From Bin87 sp963666865 (GTDB taxonomy: Bacteria; Chloroflexota; Dehalococcoidia; Lucifugimonadales; UBA3495): 64,000 bases of DNA. Within the stretch, counting starts at the first letter, position 1. Every line of letters starts with the position of its first letter. Below are positions 52,197-60,658 of this stretch, in pieces. A program made the position numbers and the translations under genes. The stretch is from NCBI GenBank assembly GCA_963666865.1, contig OY763072.1:2914001-2978000 (forward strand), in the 5' to 3' direction. The notes beneath the pieces were generated by a model. It was not told the origin of the DNA, ran no database searches, and worked only from the letters and a program-made list of their open reading frames with translations.

Positions 52197-53386
52197 GGGA
52201 ATGCTATCAGATGCAAAAAACGATTGAAACGCATTTACCTCACCTCTCCCAGCCACAATTGACCGGCTTGGTGCTGTGGGTTTGCGGAGCTATCCTCGCG
52301 GGTAGTGCCTGCCAGAACGCCGTGGCCTCGGCCCTCTCGCCTTGGGGTTCCTGGAACGGCCGGCGCCAATATCTGCGGGAGTGGCTCTACGACGGCAGGG
52401 ACCGGGCCCGACCCTGCCAGACCGAGATGGACGTCACGCTCTGCTTCGCGCCGCTGCTGAAATGGGTCCTGGCCTGGTGGTGTTCCGGCCGCCTGGCGTT
52501 GGCCATCGATCCCACTCTCAAAGGCGACCAGACCACGGCCATCGTCATCAGCGTGCTCTACCGTAGTTGCGCCATTCCTGTGGCCTGGAGCATCCGCTGG
52601 GCCAACCAGAAAGGCTCCTGGGCCGACCCCACGGTGGAATTGCTCAAGGAACTGGCCCCAGCCGTTCCCGAGGAAATGACCGTCATCGTGCTCTGCGACC
52701 GGGGCATTGCCAGTCCCAGGCTGTGGGCGCAGATACGGGAGCAGGGCTGGCGCCCCTGTATGCGCTACCCCAAAAGCATCACTTTCTGCGCCGAGGGCGG
52801 CACAAGATTGCCCGCCCACCGCTTCGTCTCCCGTCCCGACACGGCCTGGGTCGGCCGTGGCACCGCCTTCAGCACCGCTAAGGCCAAACGCCGCTGCACC
52901 CTGCTGGCGGTCTGGTACGCCGAGCAGGATGAACCCTGGATCATCCTCACCGACCTTGCGCCCGACCAGGTCGGCGTGAGTTGGTACGCCCTGCGCTTCT
53001 GGATCGAACTGGGCTTCAAGGCCCTCAAGAGCCTGGGCTGGAAGTGGGACAAAACCAGAAGGACCGACCCCACTCGCGTCTCCCGTCACTGGCTGGTCCT
53101 GTCGGTGGCCACCTTGCTGGCTCTGGCCTACGGCACCCGGGTGGAAGACGCCCAGGACCGGAGAATTGATCCCGGCAACCTGCGGGCTCCGCCCAAAGCA
53201 TTGTCGCCCAATCACCGGGACCCTCGTACTCGTCCGGCGCGAACCGTCAGCGTGATCCGCCTCGGTATCAATTGGCTCCGGCGCTTGCTGCTCAAGGGTC
53301 GCCTCTGGACCCGCGTCTGGCTGCTGCCTGAACCTTGGCCTCAACCCAAGTCCAACCTGGAGATCACCCATCATGCGCCACCGTAA
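52184..53386 (+). CDS. IS4-family transposase
   Basis: 400 residues from ATG 52184 (AGGAGA upstream); a TTG at 52121 is an unlikely alternative because it lies within the regulatory inverted repeat. DDE residues: Asp in LALAIDPTLKGD, Asp in VIVLCDRGIASPRL, Glu in WYALRFWIELGFKALKSLGW, the last being a YREK-like signature of IS4. Acts in cis on the 20-bp inverted repeats. Frame complete, no stops. Confidence 0.88.
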   Translation: MRLPRECYQMQKTIETHLPHLSQPQLTGLVLWVCGAILAGSACQNAVASALSPWGSWNGRRQYLREWLYDGRDRARPCQTEMDVTLCFAPLLKWVLAWWCSGRLALAIDPTLKGDQTTAIVISVLYRSCAIPVAWSIRWANQKGSWADPTVELLKELAPAVPEEMTVIVLCDRGIASPRLWAQIREQGWRPCMRYPKSITFCAEGGTRLPAHRFVSRPDTAWVGRGTAFSTAKAKRRCTLLAVWYAEQDEPWIILTDLAPDQVGVSWYALRFWIELGFKALKSLGWKWDKTRRTDPTRVSRHWLVLSVATLLALAYGTRVEDAQDRRIDPGNLRAPPKALSPNHRDPRTRPARTVSVIRLGINWLRRLLLKGRLWTRVWLLPEPWPQPKSNLEITHHAPP

Positions 53387-53410
53387 CAAACCGTTACATA
53401 CCCCTTTCAG

Positions 53411-53421
53411 GCCCCCGGAGG
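53411..53421. repeat. Right 11-bp target-site duplication
   Basis: GCCCCCGGAGG, identical to 52067-52077; continues as GGGGC to give the hairpin GCCCCC-GGA-GGGGGC that the element interrupted. Confidence 0.85.
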
Positions 53422-53425
53422 GGGC

Positions 53426-54376
53426 TTATTCCGCCAGGACCAGGAGGTCGGACCAGACGTCGGCGGCGCTGAGAGCGGCTTGCTTTTCGGCGTCGCGAGC
53501 GGCGCAGGCGGCACTCATGGCGAGGACGTCCTTGGCCCATTCGTCCACGGGGACATCGATCATGCGGCCGGCGAAGGGAGCGGCGGCGGTGCCGGCGGCA
53601 AGAGCCTGGGCGAAAACCTCGCGGACTTGGGTGTAGTATTCGACGAGGGCTGCGGTGGGGGTAAATGCCTCGTTGATGGCTTCGACCCAACGGGGATGTC
53701 CGCACACCATGCCTTTGAAGCCCAGATTTCGGGTATCGTTGGCGATCTTGACCATCTCTTCGTGGCTCAGATGGTCAACGCCCAGACCCATGGGGTCGGT
53801 GACCGCGACGGGTTGGACGCCGGCGGCGGTGGCTTCGATGCACAGGCGGCCGCGGGCATACACGAATGGGTCCAGTTCAGCGGTTTGGGTGATGCCCAAT
53901 GATGCGGCCAAGGCAGCTTCGTCGATGCCGGCCTGCCTGATGCGCGGTGACGCGGTGATGATGTCGCGGATATGCCACACGCCGGCGGCGGTTTCGACGG
54001 CCGGGGCCAACTCGGTAGCGCCGAGGTTCACGCCGTGCTGACGCTCCAGCTGGGAAAGGACAGCGTCTGCTTCAGCCACGCGGTCCGCCGATTCGACGCC
54101 GGGCAGGATGATGCCGGTGAGATTTGCAGAGACCGCCGCCGCGCAGTCGGCGTACACCGAATTGGCGTTAACGCGAACGAACACCTGGGCTCCACCCTTC
54201 CCTACCTGAGCGACGGCCTGACGCAGCATTTTGCGGGCCAAATGGATTTCGTTGGTGGGCACGCCGTCCTGGAGGTCGATGGTGACGGCGTCGGCGTTGC
54301 GCATCCAACCCCAACGGATCATGCGCAGTTGGCTGGCGGGGATGATGAGGTTGGAACGTCGGACGAGGATGGGCAT
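53426..54376 (-). CDS. HpcH/HpaI aldolase/citrate-lyase-like protein (copy A)
   Basis: 316 residues, PEP-mutase-like TIM barrel of the CitE/MCL group. RRSNLIIPASQLRMI start, then ADAVTIDLQDGVP, where the usual DLEDAV metal-site line has Gln for Glu. ELAPAVETAAGV keeps a catalytic-type glutamate, and PMGLGVDHLSHEEMV lies in the C-terminal half. Such enzymes cleave or form C-C bonds in CoA-thioesters or hydroxy-acids. ATG 54376 chosen (GGAG upstream). Third gene of a three-gene leftward array of related proteins (63 bp after the preceding gene); its 3' end is beside the IS. Confidence 0.8.
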   Translation of the reverse strand: MPILVRRSNLIIPASQLRMIRWGWMRNADAVTIDLQDGVPTNEIHLARKMLRQAVAQVGKGGAQVFVRVNANSVYADCAAAVSANLTGIILPGVESADRVAEADAVLSQLERQHGVNLGATELAPAVETAAGVWHIRDIITASPRIRQAGIDEAALAASLGITQTAELDPFVYARGRLCIEATAAGVQPVAVTDPMGLGVDHLSHEEMVKIANDTRNLGFKGMVCGHPRWVEAINEAFTPTAALVEYYTQVREVFAQALAAGTAAAPFAGRMIDVPVDEWAKDVLAMSAACAARDAEKQAALSAADVWSDLLVLAE

Positions 54377-54439
54377 ATCGGAGCGCTCCAGGTTACGCGA
54401 CGCAACGCGTGGGATCGGGGGCAACCACAAGGGTTGGCC

Positions 54440-55453
54440 CTACGCGGATTCCTCGGCGGCGCGGACGTGGGCGACGGCTGCGGCCTTTTCGCGGTCGCGC
54501 TCGTCGCAGTGTTGACGCCATTGCAACAGTTCTGCGGCACGGGCGGCTTCGTAGCGGTCGATAACTCTGAAGCGGCCCAGGTGGGAATCGGCGGGGAGTG
54601 GCCGAAGAGTTTGACCCATATCGACGGTCAGGACATCAACCTGGAACCAGGTATCGGAGGAATGGGCGAGCTTGCGGTATTCTTGCAGCACCCATTGGGC
54701 GTCGGAAATTTCGTCTTCCGTGGGAGCGAAACCACGATTTTGAGGTTCTACGACATTGGGGTGGAGTCCGCCGCCGATGCGGAAACCGCACTTGCGGGAG
54801 GCATCGGCCTCGGCAAAGGCGCGGTCGGGGTCGCTGACGCTGCCGGTGATGTTGGGGGTGAAGGGGGCGGCGCGGGGTTCGCGGCCGGCGGCGCGGGCGG
54901 CCAACTCAACCTCGCCTTTTCCGTACACGAACTGGTCGAAAGCGACGAACATTTCGACGCCCAGATCGCGGGACATGTCGTAACCGGACGCGCCGCCGAA
55001 ATCTTTGATCCTCGGACTGGCGGTGACGATTTCGTAGGCGTTGGCCACGCCGACGGCGGTCTCGATGTTGGCGCCGATTTCCACGGCGCCGGGGCGGATG
55101 CCGCGCTCGGCTTCGAGGCGGGTAATGATTTCGTCCATGCGCTGGATTTCGTGGCCGTACTCGGTCTTGGGGTAGTTGACCATCACGAGACCGGGCCAGA
55201 TGACGGCGTTGAGGTCAGCCTCCATCAAGTCGTGGTTGATGCGGCAGACAGCGTCGGCGCCGCCTTTGTTCACAAGGGGGATGCTCTGACGGACGAGGTT
55301 GCGGGCGACATCTTTCAGATGGGGTGGGACCGAGTCTTCCAGGTCCATGTTGATGAAATCGCAGCCGCGATGCCAGGCGTTGTTGATGAACCGCTCGGTG
55401 ACGATGGGCATCGTCAGGCCGGAACGTTTCAGGCGCCGGGGTGAATTAGGCAT
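54440..55453 (-). CDS. HpcH/HpaI aldolase/citrate-lyase-like protein (copy B)
   Basis: 337 residues. CDFINMDLEDSVPPHLKDVAR shows the canonical DLEDSV metal-binding line; VEIGANIETAVGVANAYEIV carries the catalytic Glu; GYDMSRDLGVEMF and FRIGGGLHPNVVEPQNRGF follow. It is the best-conserved member of the array and probably an active lyase on a CoA-thioester or beta-hydroxy acid. It lies 11 bp after copy C and 63 bp before copy A, all leftward, so the three are probably cotranscribed. Confidence 0.82.
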   Translation of the reverse strand: MPNSPRRLKRSGLTMPIVTERFINNAWHRGCDFINMDLEDSVPPHLKDVARNLVRQSIPLVNKGGADAVCRINHDLMEADLNAVIWPGLVMVNYPKTEYGHEIQRMDEIITRLEAERGIRPGAVEIGANIETAVGVANAYEIVTASPRIKDFGGASGYDMSRDLGVEMFVAFDQFVYGKGEVELAARAAGREPRAAPFTPNITGSVSDPDRAFAEADASRKCGFRIGGGLHPNVVEPQNRGFAPTEDEISDAQWVLQEYRKLAHSSDTWFQVDVLTVDMGQTLRPLPADSHLGRFRVIDRYEAARAAELLQWRQHCDERDREKAAAVAHVRAAEESA

Positions 55454-55464
55454 GGGAGGAACTC

Positions 55465-56406
55465 CTACGGCGCGGGGATGGGCTGGCCTTCGACGGCGGC
55501 GGATTTGAATCTCTCTCGGGCAGCGCAGGCGTCGGCCAGGGCCAGCATGTTGGCGGCCTGACGGGCGATGTCGGGCGTCAGGGTGCGCTCGTCGATTGAG
55601 ACCATGGTGAGCGTGCCGGATTCAGTGGCTGCGACGTAGGTTTGTTGCAGGGTTTGAGCGGCCTCAACTTCGGCGTCAGTGGGGGTAAAACCGTCGTTGA
55701 GGGGTTCGACCTGCTCATCCAACACGCAAAAGGATCCTTTGAATCCGATGGCGCGACCGCGTTGGGCGGCCGCCAGGGTGTTCTCCGGTGTGGCCAACAG
55801 GCCCCGGTCGGGGAAACGCCACCAGGCGCCGAGGGGAGCTTTGCCGGCGGCGGCGGCGAGGATGATAAGACGTTGCATCAGATAGGGCATGAGGTGGATT
55901 TCGCCGGAGGGTTCGGGGCGAAGGTCCATGACGAGATCGGCGCGGCCCAGGGTGAGGCCCCAGATGCGGGGGCTGGCGGTGGCGATGTCGAAGCCGTTGT
56001 GGTTGCCCACCGCCGTTTCCAGGGACGCTATCAGTTCAACACTGCCGGGCAACAGGCCGCGCTCACTCTCCAAGCCAGAGATGATTGAGTCGGCTTGACG
56101 AACCTGCTCTGCGGATTCAACGCGGCTGATGACGACACCATTCAGGCCGGGCCAAACCGCGGCGCGCAGATCAGCCAGCATGAGTTCGGGGTCAATCTGG
56201 GCAAAGACCTCGGCCCCGCCGCCTTTTGCGGAATCCAAATGAACCCGCACGGCCTCACGGGCGGCGGGTTTGTCCAATTCCGCGACGAACTCGGCCAAGT
56301 CAAGGATGACCACGTCCGCGCCGGCGGAGGGGGCTGCTGTCAGACGCTCCGGTTGTGAGACAGGAACCAGCAACCAGGAGCGTCGGATTTTATCGAGAGC
56401 AAGCAT
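55465..56406 (-). CDS. HpcH/HpaI aldolase/citrate-lyase-like protein (copy C)
   Basis: 313 residues. The fold is recognisable (RRSWLLVPVSQPERL, LIASLETAVGNHNGFDIATA, GRADLVMDLRPEPSGEIHLM) but the metal-site line reads DLAEFVAELDKPAAREAV instead of DLEDAV, so the first acidic residue is replaced by Ala. It may have lost activity or act as a structural partner. First gene of the three-gene array; ATG 56406, upstream region shared divergently with the CHAT-STAND gene. Confidence 0.75.
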   Translation of the reverse strand: MLALDKIRRSWLLVPVSQPERLTAAPSAGADVVILDLAEFVAELDKPAAREAVRVHLDSAKGGGAEVFAQIDPELMLADLRAAVWPGLNGVVISRVESAEQVRQADSIISGLESERGLLPGSVELIASLETAVGNHNGFDIATASPRIWGLTLGRADLVMDLRPEPSGEIHLMPYLMQRLIILAAAAGKAPLGAWWRFPDRGLLATPENTLAAAQRGRAIGFKGSFCVLDEQVEPLNDGFTPTDAEVEAAQTLQQTYVAATESGTLTMVSIDERTLTPDIARQAANMLALADACAARERFKSAAVEGQPIPAP

Positions 56407-56753
56407 CAGGTTTTATCCAGGCGGCCTCGTCGGGCTACGGACAGCGTTATGTTGTATAATGCCGCTGGTACAGCACGAGTTTGGGGTTGGCTTGCCTTTT
56501 GTGCTTGATTCATTATAAATAAACCCGAATTATTTGACAACAACAACCAATTACCTATTCAAATTGATGCCGATGGATAGCGCAAGATTGATATTATGTT
56601 AACTAGGAAGAGGCGCAAAAATTGAGACGCCAAGGATGCCCGATGCTGTTGGTTGCTATAGGGAGCAATCAAATATGTATCCGAAGAATGACGATTGCAG
56701 GGCGTCCAAGCCCGTAACTCCCAGGACATTTTTCAAGAGGAGATGCCGCCGGT
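56407..56753. other. Divergent intergenic region with promoter candidate
   Basis: 347 bp, AT-richer than the surroundings from about 56500 to 56600. TTGACA (56533-56538), 16-bp spacer, TATTCA (56555-56560) is a candidate promoter for the CHAT-STAND gene. A TATAAT at 56455-56460 lacks a matching -35. Confidence 0.5.
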
Positions 56754-59700
56754 ATGACCGCTAGCCTGGAAATTCATGACCAGCCCGACACCGGGCAAAT
56801 AGAGGTTCGCCTGGTTGAATCAGGGGGAGACAGCCGGCAGGCTGCGCCGGCAGCGTTTGGGCTGGAGTTGTCGGATGAGGAAAGGGTGACGCTGAACCGA
56901 TACCACGCGGAGTACCGGCGTCCGTCATTGGTCAGGGGCTCGTCGGTCAGGGGCTCGTCGGGCGGCCTGGCGCAGATTGAGGCGGTGGAAACCGCGATGC
57001 GGAACTTGGGCAGATTGCTGTTCGAGATCGCCTTCGGGGCGAACAGCGGCGGCCGTGGGCTTTTGGACGACGTGATGGGAAGGGATGACCGGGCAGAGTT
57101 GACGATAGTATCGTCGCGACCGGAGTTCTTGTCCCTGCCCTGGGAGCTGATGAATGACCCGAGTTTGGGTTATTTCGTGAACGGATTGGTGGGCGTCTTG
57201 AGGCAGTCAACCGGGTCGATACCCTCAGATGCAGCTGGGGAACGAACCAAGGGCGCGCTGCACGTGGTGATGTTGTCGGCGACGCCGCTGGACGGGGGAA
57301 CTCCGTCGTCCGGAGAGCTGCTCAACAGGTCAGTGGTGGCGGGGGGAAACCTGGCGACAGCGACAGTTGCGGCCCTTGAGGGGCTGAATGTGGAGGTGTC
57401 GCTGGATAATCCCCGGCCGGCTACCCTGGACGCGCTGCGCGCTTTGCTGGAACGCAATCCGGACCACTATGACATCGCGCATATAGACGGGGCGACGTTG
57501 GACGCCGCAGGGGCGATTCTGCTGGAGCGGGACGATGGCGGGGCGGAGGCGGTTGCGCCGACGGACCTGGGCAAGGTTCTGGCTGACGGGGGCGTGCCGG
57601 TGGCGCTAATTTCGGCGGGGGCACAGGCGGACGAAGGGACAGCGGCAAATTGGTCAGCGGCGGCGATGGCGGTGGCGGACGCCGGCGTGGCCCAAGTCGC
57701 GCTGTTGCCGGCGCCGCTGCATCCGGACACGACCGAGGGATCGGCCCGGGCATTTTATACGCGGCTGGCCCAGGGGAACAGCGTTGGGGGGGCGATTGCG
57801 TCGGTGCGACGTGGTTTGATGGACACGCCGGAGCGGGTGACGATATACGGGAAACGGGTGTTTTGGGACTGGCAGATGCCGGCGGTGTACCAGTCGCGGC
57901 GATACGCGCCAGCTGAGATCGAACAGCACCAGCCCGACCCGTTGGCGCCGCCGGTGATCCAACCGGAGGAAGCGCCGACGGATGAGTTGCAGATTCCGGT
58001 GGCAGGTCAGTACGGGTTGGTGGGACGAGAGGGGGAATTGCGGCAGTTGGAACGGGCGTTGCAGGCGCACTCCGTAGCGCTGTTGTCCGGTGATACCGGA
58101 GTGGGCAAGACGGAGTTGGCGCTGGGTCTTTCCCGGTGGTTCCTGAAGCCGGCGCGGGTGGCATATCCGGGCGGGGTGTTTTACACGGCATTTGAGGCGT
58201 CGCATCCGGCCGGCATAGAGCGGGTGGTGCATGAGATCGGAACGGCGGTGGCCGGTTTGGATTTCGCCGATATGCCGGCGGAACAGCAGCGGCGATGGGT
58301 GACGGCCTATTTACAGCAGAACCCGTCCCTGTTGGTCTGGGACAACCTGGAGAACGTGGCGGGATTCCCCGATGGCGCGCCGGGATTGTTGGACGAGACG
58401 GAGTTGCCCGACCTGGCGGCATTCCTGGGGGAGGTCACCTCTGATATGGGGCTCGGTGGGCCGGTGGGAACGGGCGCGCTGCTGTTGAGCCGGCGAGAAG
58501 ACGAGGACTGGATTACCATTCCCCACGCGACGCTCACCCTGGGCGGCCTAACCGACGCGGACCGGTTGGCATTCGCCGGTTTTGTGATGGATAAGGCTGG
58601 AGTACCGGCGACGCGAGTAGGAGCGGATTTCGGGGATCTGGTGGAGTTGCTGGGCGGGCATCCATTGGCGATGCAGATCGCCATACCGACGGTGAAGGAC
58701 GTGCCGGCGTCGGTGGTGGCTGGAGAGCTGCGGAATTTGATGACGCAGCAACCGGACGGCGGCGAGCCGGGCCGGAGCGCAGTTTTGACGGCGGCCATGG
58801 AGTACGGGTTCTCACGCTTGTCGCACCGGAACCGGACGCACCTGCCGTTCCTGTCGCTGTTCCAGCGTAGGGTGATGCTGGACGTGCTTTCGCACATCAC
58901 CGAGGAGCGGGTGTACGCGCAGGTGGTGGGGGACGATTTGACCGCGGGCGCGTCGCGGTCGCTGCTGTCACCGGAGGGCGGAATGCAGTCCACCGGGAGA
59001 TCCTATGCATCCTGCCGGACGCTGCTGCGGACGGCGCAGGCGGCGGGTTTGCTGGAACCGGTGTCGCCCAGCGTGTATCAGATCAATCCGGCGTTGCCGT
59101 GGTTCCTGGGGCGCAAGCTGGGGCGGCAGGTGTCCGGGGACGGGATACGGCAGCTGGAGCAGGAATTTGTGCGGGTGTACGCGGACACCGCGGACTATTT
59201 CATGGAGAGCCTGTACGAGAACCAGGATACGGGCGTAACGGCGGTGTTGGCGGAGGAAGGCAACCTAACCCAGGCGTTGGGCCTGGCGTTGGAATACCGG
59301 CAGTGGGACAACGCGCAGTTGTTGATACAGCCACTGGCGCAGGTGTACCGGATGCAGAAGCGGTTCCCGGAATTGCGGCGTCTGCGTGGACAGTTGCTGG
59401 ATGTCATCGGGCATACGGCATCGGAGGCCGAGGGCAACGGAGCAGTTGAATTCTGGCAGTACCTCTTGGGCACGGACTCGATGGAATCAGTAGAACTGAT
59501 GGATCTGGACCGGGCGGATATGTTCAACCGGCAACTGCTGGACTACCTGCTGGAGCAGCCGGACGGGGAGACCGACCCGCGCACGGCGGCGGTGTATCAC
59601 CAGAACGGGCTGATCGCGACGCGGCGGGGACAGTACGAAAATGCCTCGGAGTGGCTGGAGAGGGGGCTGGAGATAATCGACGGCGGCGATGACCAGGAGT

Positions 59701-60554
59701 CGATTGCCGACGCCTGCTTCGCCATCGGACAGGTGCGGCATCACCAACGGCAGTACGGGGCGGCCAAAGAGTGGTACAGGCGGGCGCTGGACATTCACCA
59801 GCGGCTGCCCGACTACGAGGAGATGGTCAATGACTTTCGCGCCCTGGGATCGGCGTGTCACATGCGGTTTGAGTACGACGAAGCGCGGAGCTGGTACCAC
59901 CGAGCGCGGGAAATGGTGGAAGACAACCGGGACGAAGAGACGGCGGTTCACATTTTCCACGCGCTGGGGACGGTTGATCACTCCGAATACCTTTTCGAGG
60001 ACGCGCAGTCGTGGTATCAGCAGGCATTGGGGCTGTGCGACCGCATGGGGATGACGGAGCAGATGATCGTGGAGTTTCATCACCTGGGGGTGCTGGCGCA
60101 GGCGCGGGGGATTCCCGATGAAGCGGAGGAATGGCTGCGGGTCGCCATGGAATACCGGGAGCGACAGGGGGACATCAGAGGAATGGGTGTGGAGGCGCGC
60201 CAAATTGGGGTGGTGCATCACGAGCAGGGGGATCTGGACCAGGCATACGAATGGTACGACCAGGCGCGGATTGCCTTTGAGGGGGCGCGGGACGTGCTGC
60301 GGGCGGCGCGGACCTACGGACAATTGGGGATGGTGGAGGAGGAAAGGGGCAACCTGCCGGATGCGCTGGAATGGGTGGCCCGAACGTTCCAATTGGTGAA
60401 CGACTACCAGTTGCCGATGCTGGTGCAGGTGAAGGCGCACCTGGCGCGGCTGCGGGACAGCATGGGCGAAGAGCCTTTTGCGCAATGGTGGCGGGACAAC
60501 ACCGGGGCGGAACCGCCGGGGGATTTGGACGTGGATACCAGCGAAATCCTGTGA
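56754..60554 (+). CDS. CHAT-like/STAND ATPase/TPR protein with apparently inactive CHAT domain
   Basis: 1266 residues. N-terminal CHAT-type (caspase-like) domain about 110-385: SRPEFLSLPWELMND and YFVNGLVGVLRQ. The catalytic slots look empty: the usual GHG histidine reads DIAHIDGAT (A247) and the NAC cysteine reads LISAGAQ (G289). Then a STAND/NB-ARC-like NTPase: VGREGELRQLERAL, Walker A GDTGVGKT (446-453), Walker B LLVWDNLE (D530), winged-helix-like part to ~800. Residues ~900-1240 are about seven TPR-type repeats (for example YGAAKEWYRRALDIHQRL). The architecture is that of NLR-like sensors and signal transducers; with an inactive CHAT it may bind rather than cut. Role in defence or regulation is inferred. 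Confidence 0.8.
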   Translation: MTASLEIHDQPDTGQIEVRLVESGGDSRQAAPAAFGLELSDEERVTLNRYHAEYRRPSLVRGSSVRGSSGGLAQIEAVETAMRNLGRLLFEIAFGANSGGRGLLDDVMGRDDRAELTIVSSRPEFLSLPWELMNDPSLGYFVNGLVGVLRQSTGSIPSDAAGERTKGALHVVMLSATPLDGGTPSSGELLNRSVVAGGNLATATVAALEGLNVEVSLDNPRPATLDALRALLERNPDHYDIAHIDGATLDAAGAILLERDDGGAEAVAPTDLGKVLADGGVPVALISAGAQADEGTAANWSAAAMAVADAGVAQVALLPAPLHPDTTEGSARAFYTRLAQGNSVGGAIASVRRGLMDTPERVTIYGKRVFWDWQMPAVYQSRRYAPAEIEQHQPDPLAPPVIQPEEAPTDELQIPVAGQYGLVGREGELRQLERALQAHSVALLSGDTGVGKTELALGLSRWFLKPARVAYPGGVFYTAFEASHPAGIERVVHEIGTAVAGLDFADMPAEQQRRWVTAYLQQNPSLLVWDNLENVAGFPDGAPGLLDETELPDLAAFLGEVTSDMGLGGPVGTGALLLSRREDEDWITIPHATLTLGGLTDADRLAFAGFVMDKAGVPATRVGADFGDLVELLGGHPLAMQIAIPTVKDVPASVVAGELRNLMTQQPDGGEPGRSAVLTAAMEYGFSRLSHRNRTHLPFLSLFQRRVMLDVLSHITEERVYAQVVGDDLTAGASRSLLSPEGGMQSTGRSYASCRTLLRTAQAAGLLEPVSPSVYQINPALPWFLGRKLGRQVSGDGIRQLEQEFVRVYADTADYFMESLYENQDTGVTAVLAEEGNLTQALGLALEYRQWDNAQLLIQPLAQVYRMQKRFPELRRLRGQLLDVIGHTASEAEGNGAVEFWQYLLGTDSMESVELMDLDRADMFNRQLLDYLLEQPDGETDPRTAAVYHQNGLIATRRGQYENASEWLERGLEIIDGGDDQESIADACFAIGQVRHHQRQYGAAKEWYRRALDIHQRLPDYEEMVNDFRALGSACHMRFEYDEARSWYHRAREMVEDNRDEETAVHIFHALGTVDHSEYLFEDAQSWYQQALGLCDRMGMTEQMIVEFHHLGVLAQARGIPDEAEEWLRVAMEYRERQGDIRGMGVEARQIGVVHHEQGDLDQAYEWYDQARIAFEGARDVLRAARTYGQLGMVEEERGNLPDALEWVARTFQLVNDYQLPMLVQVKAHLARLRDSMGEEPFAQWWRDNTGAEPPGDLDVDTSEIL

Positions 60555-60607
60555 GTTGGTTTTGCATGGATGGACGGGATAGACGGGATTTGACTGGTTG
60601 TGTGCTA

Positions 60608-60637
60608 CTGGATTCCGGCTTTCGCCGGAATGACGGG
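60608..60637. repeat. Family B palindromic repeat
   Basis: CTGGATTCCGGC-TTTC-GCCGGAATGACGG between the CHAT-STAND and alpha/beta-hydrolase genes. Confidence 0.8.
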
Positions 60638-60658
60638 GGCTAAACGAGGTGAACTGAT

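Larger units (their letters stand above)
52078..53410 (+). mobile_element. IS4-family insertion sequence, complete (1333 bp)
   Basis: Terminal inverted repeats of 20 bp: CTGAAAGGGGTATGTAACGG at the left end (52078-52097) and its reverse complement at 53391-53410. An 11-bp direct duplication flanks both ends. One intact transposase gene fills the element. Inserted next to the 3' end of an HpcH/HpaI gene, inside a GC hairpin. All parts look intact, so it may be active or recently active. Confidence 0.9.

Noticed and set aside
53972..55444. A 490-codon open frame on the + strand opposite the HpcH/HpaI genes
   Set aside because: Gly/Val/Asp-rich shadow crossing two real genes; no domain.
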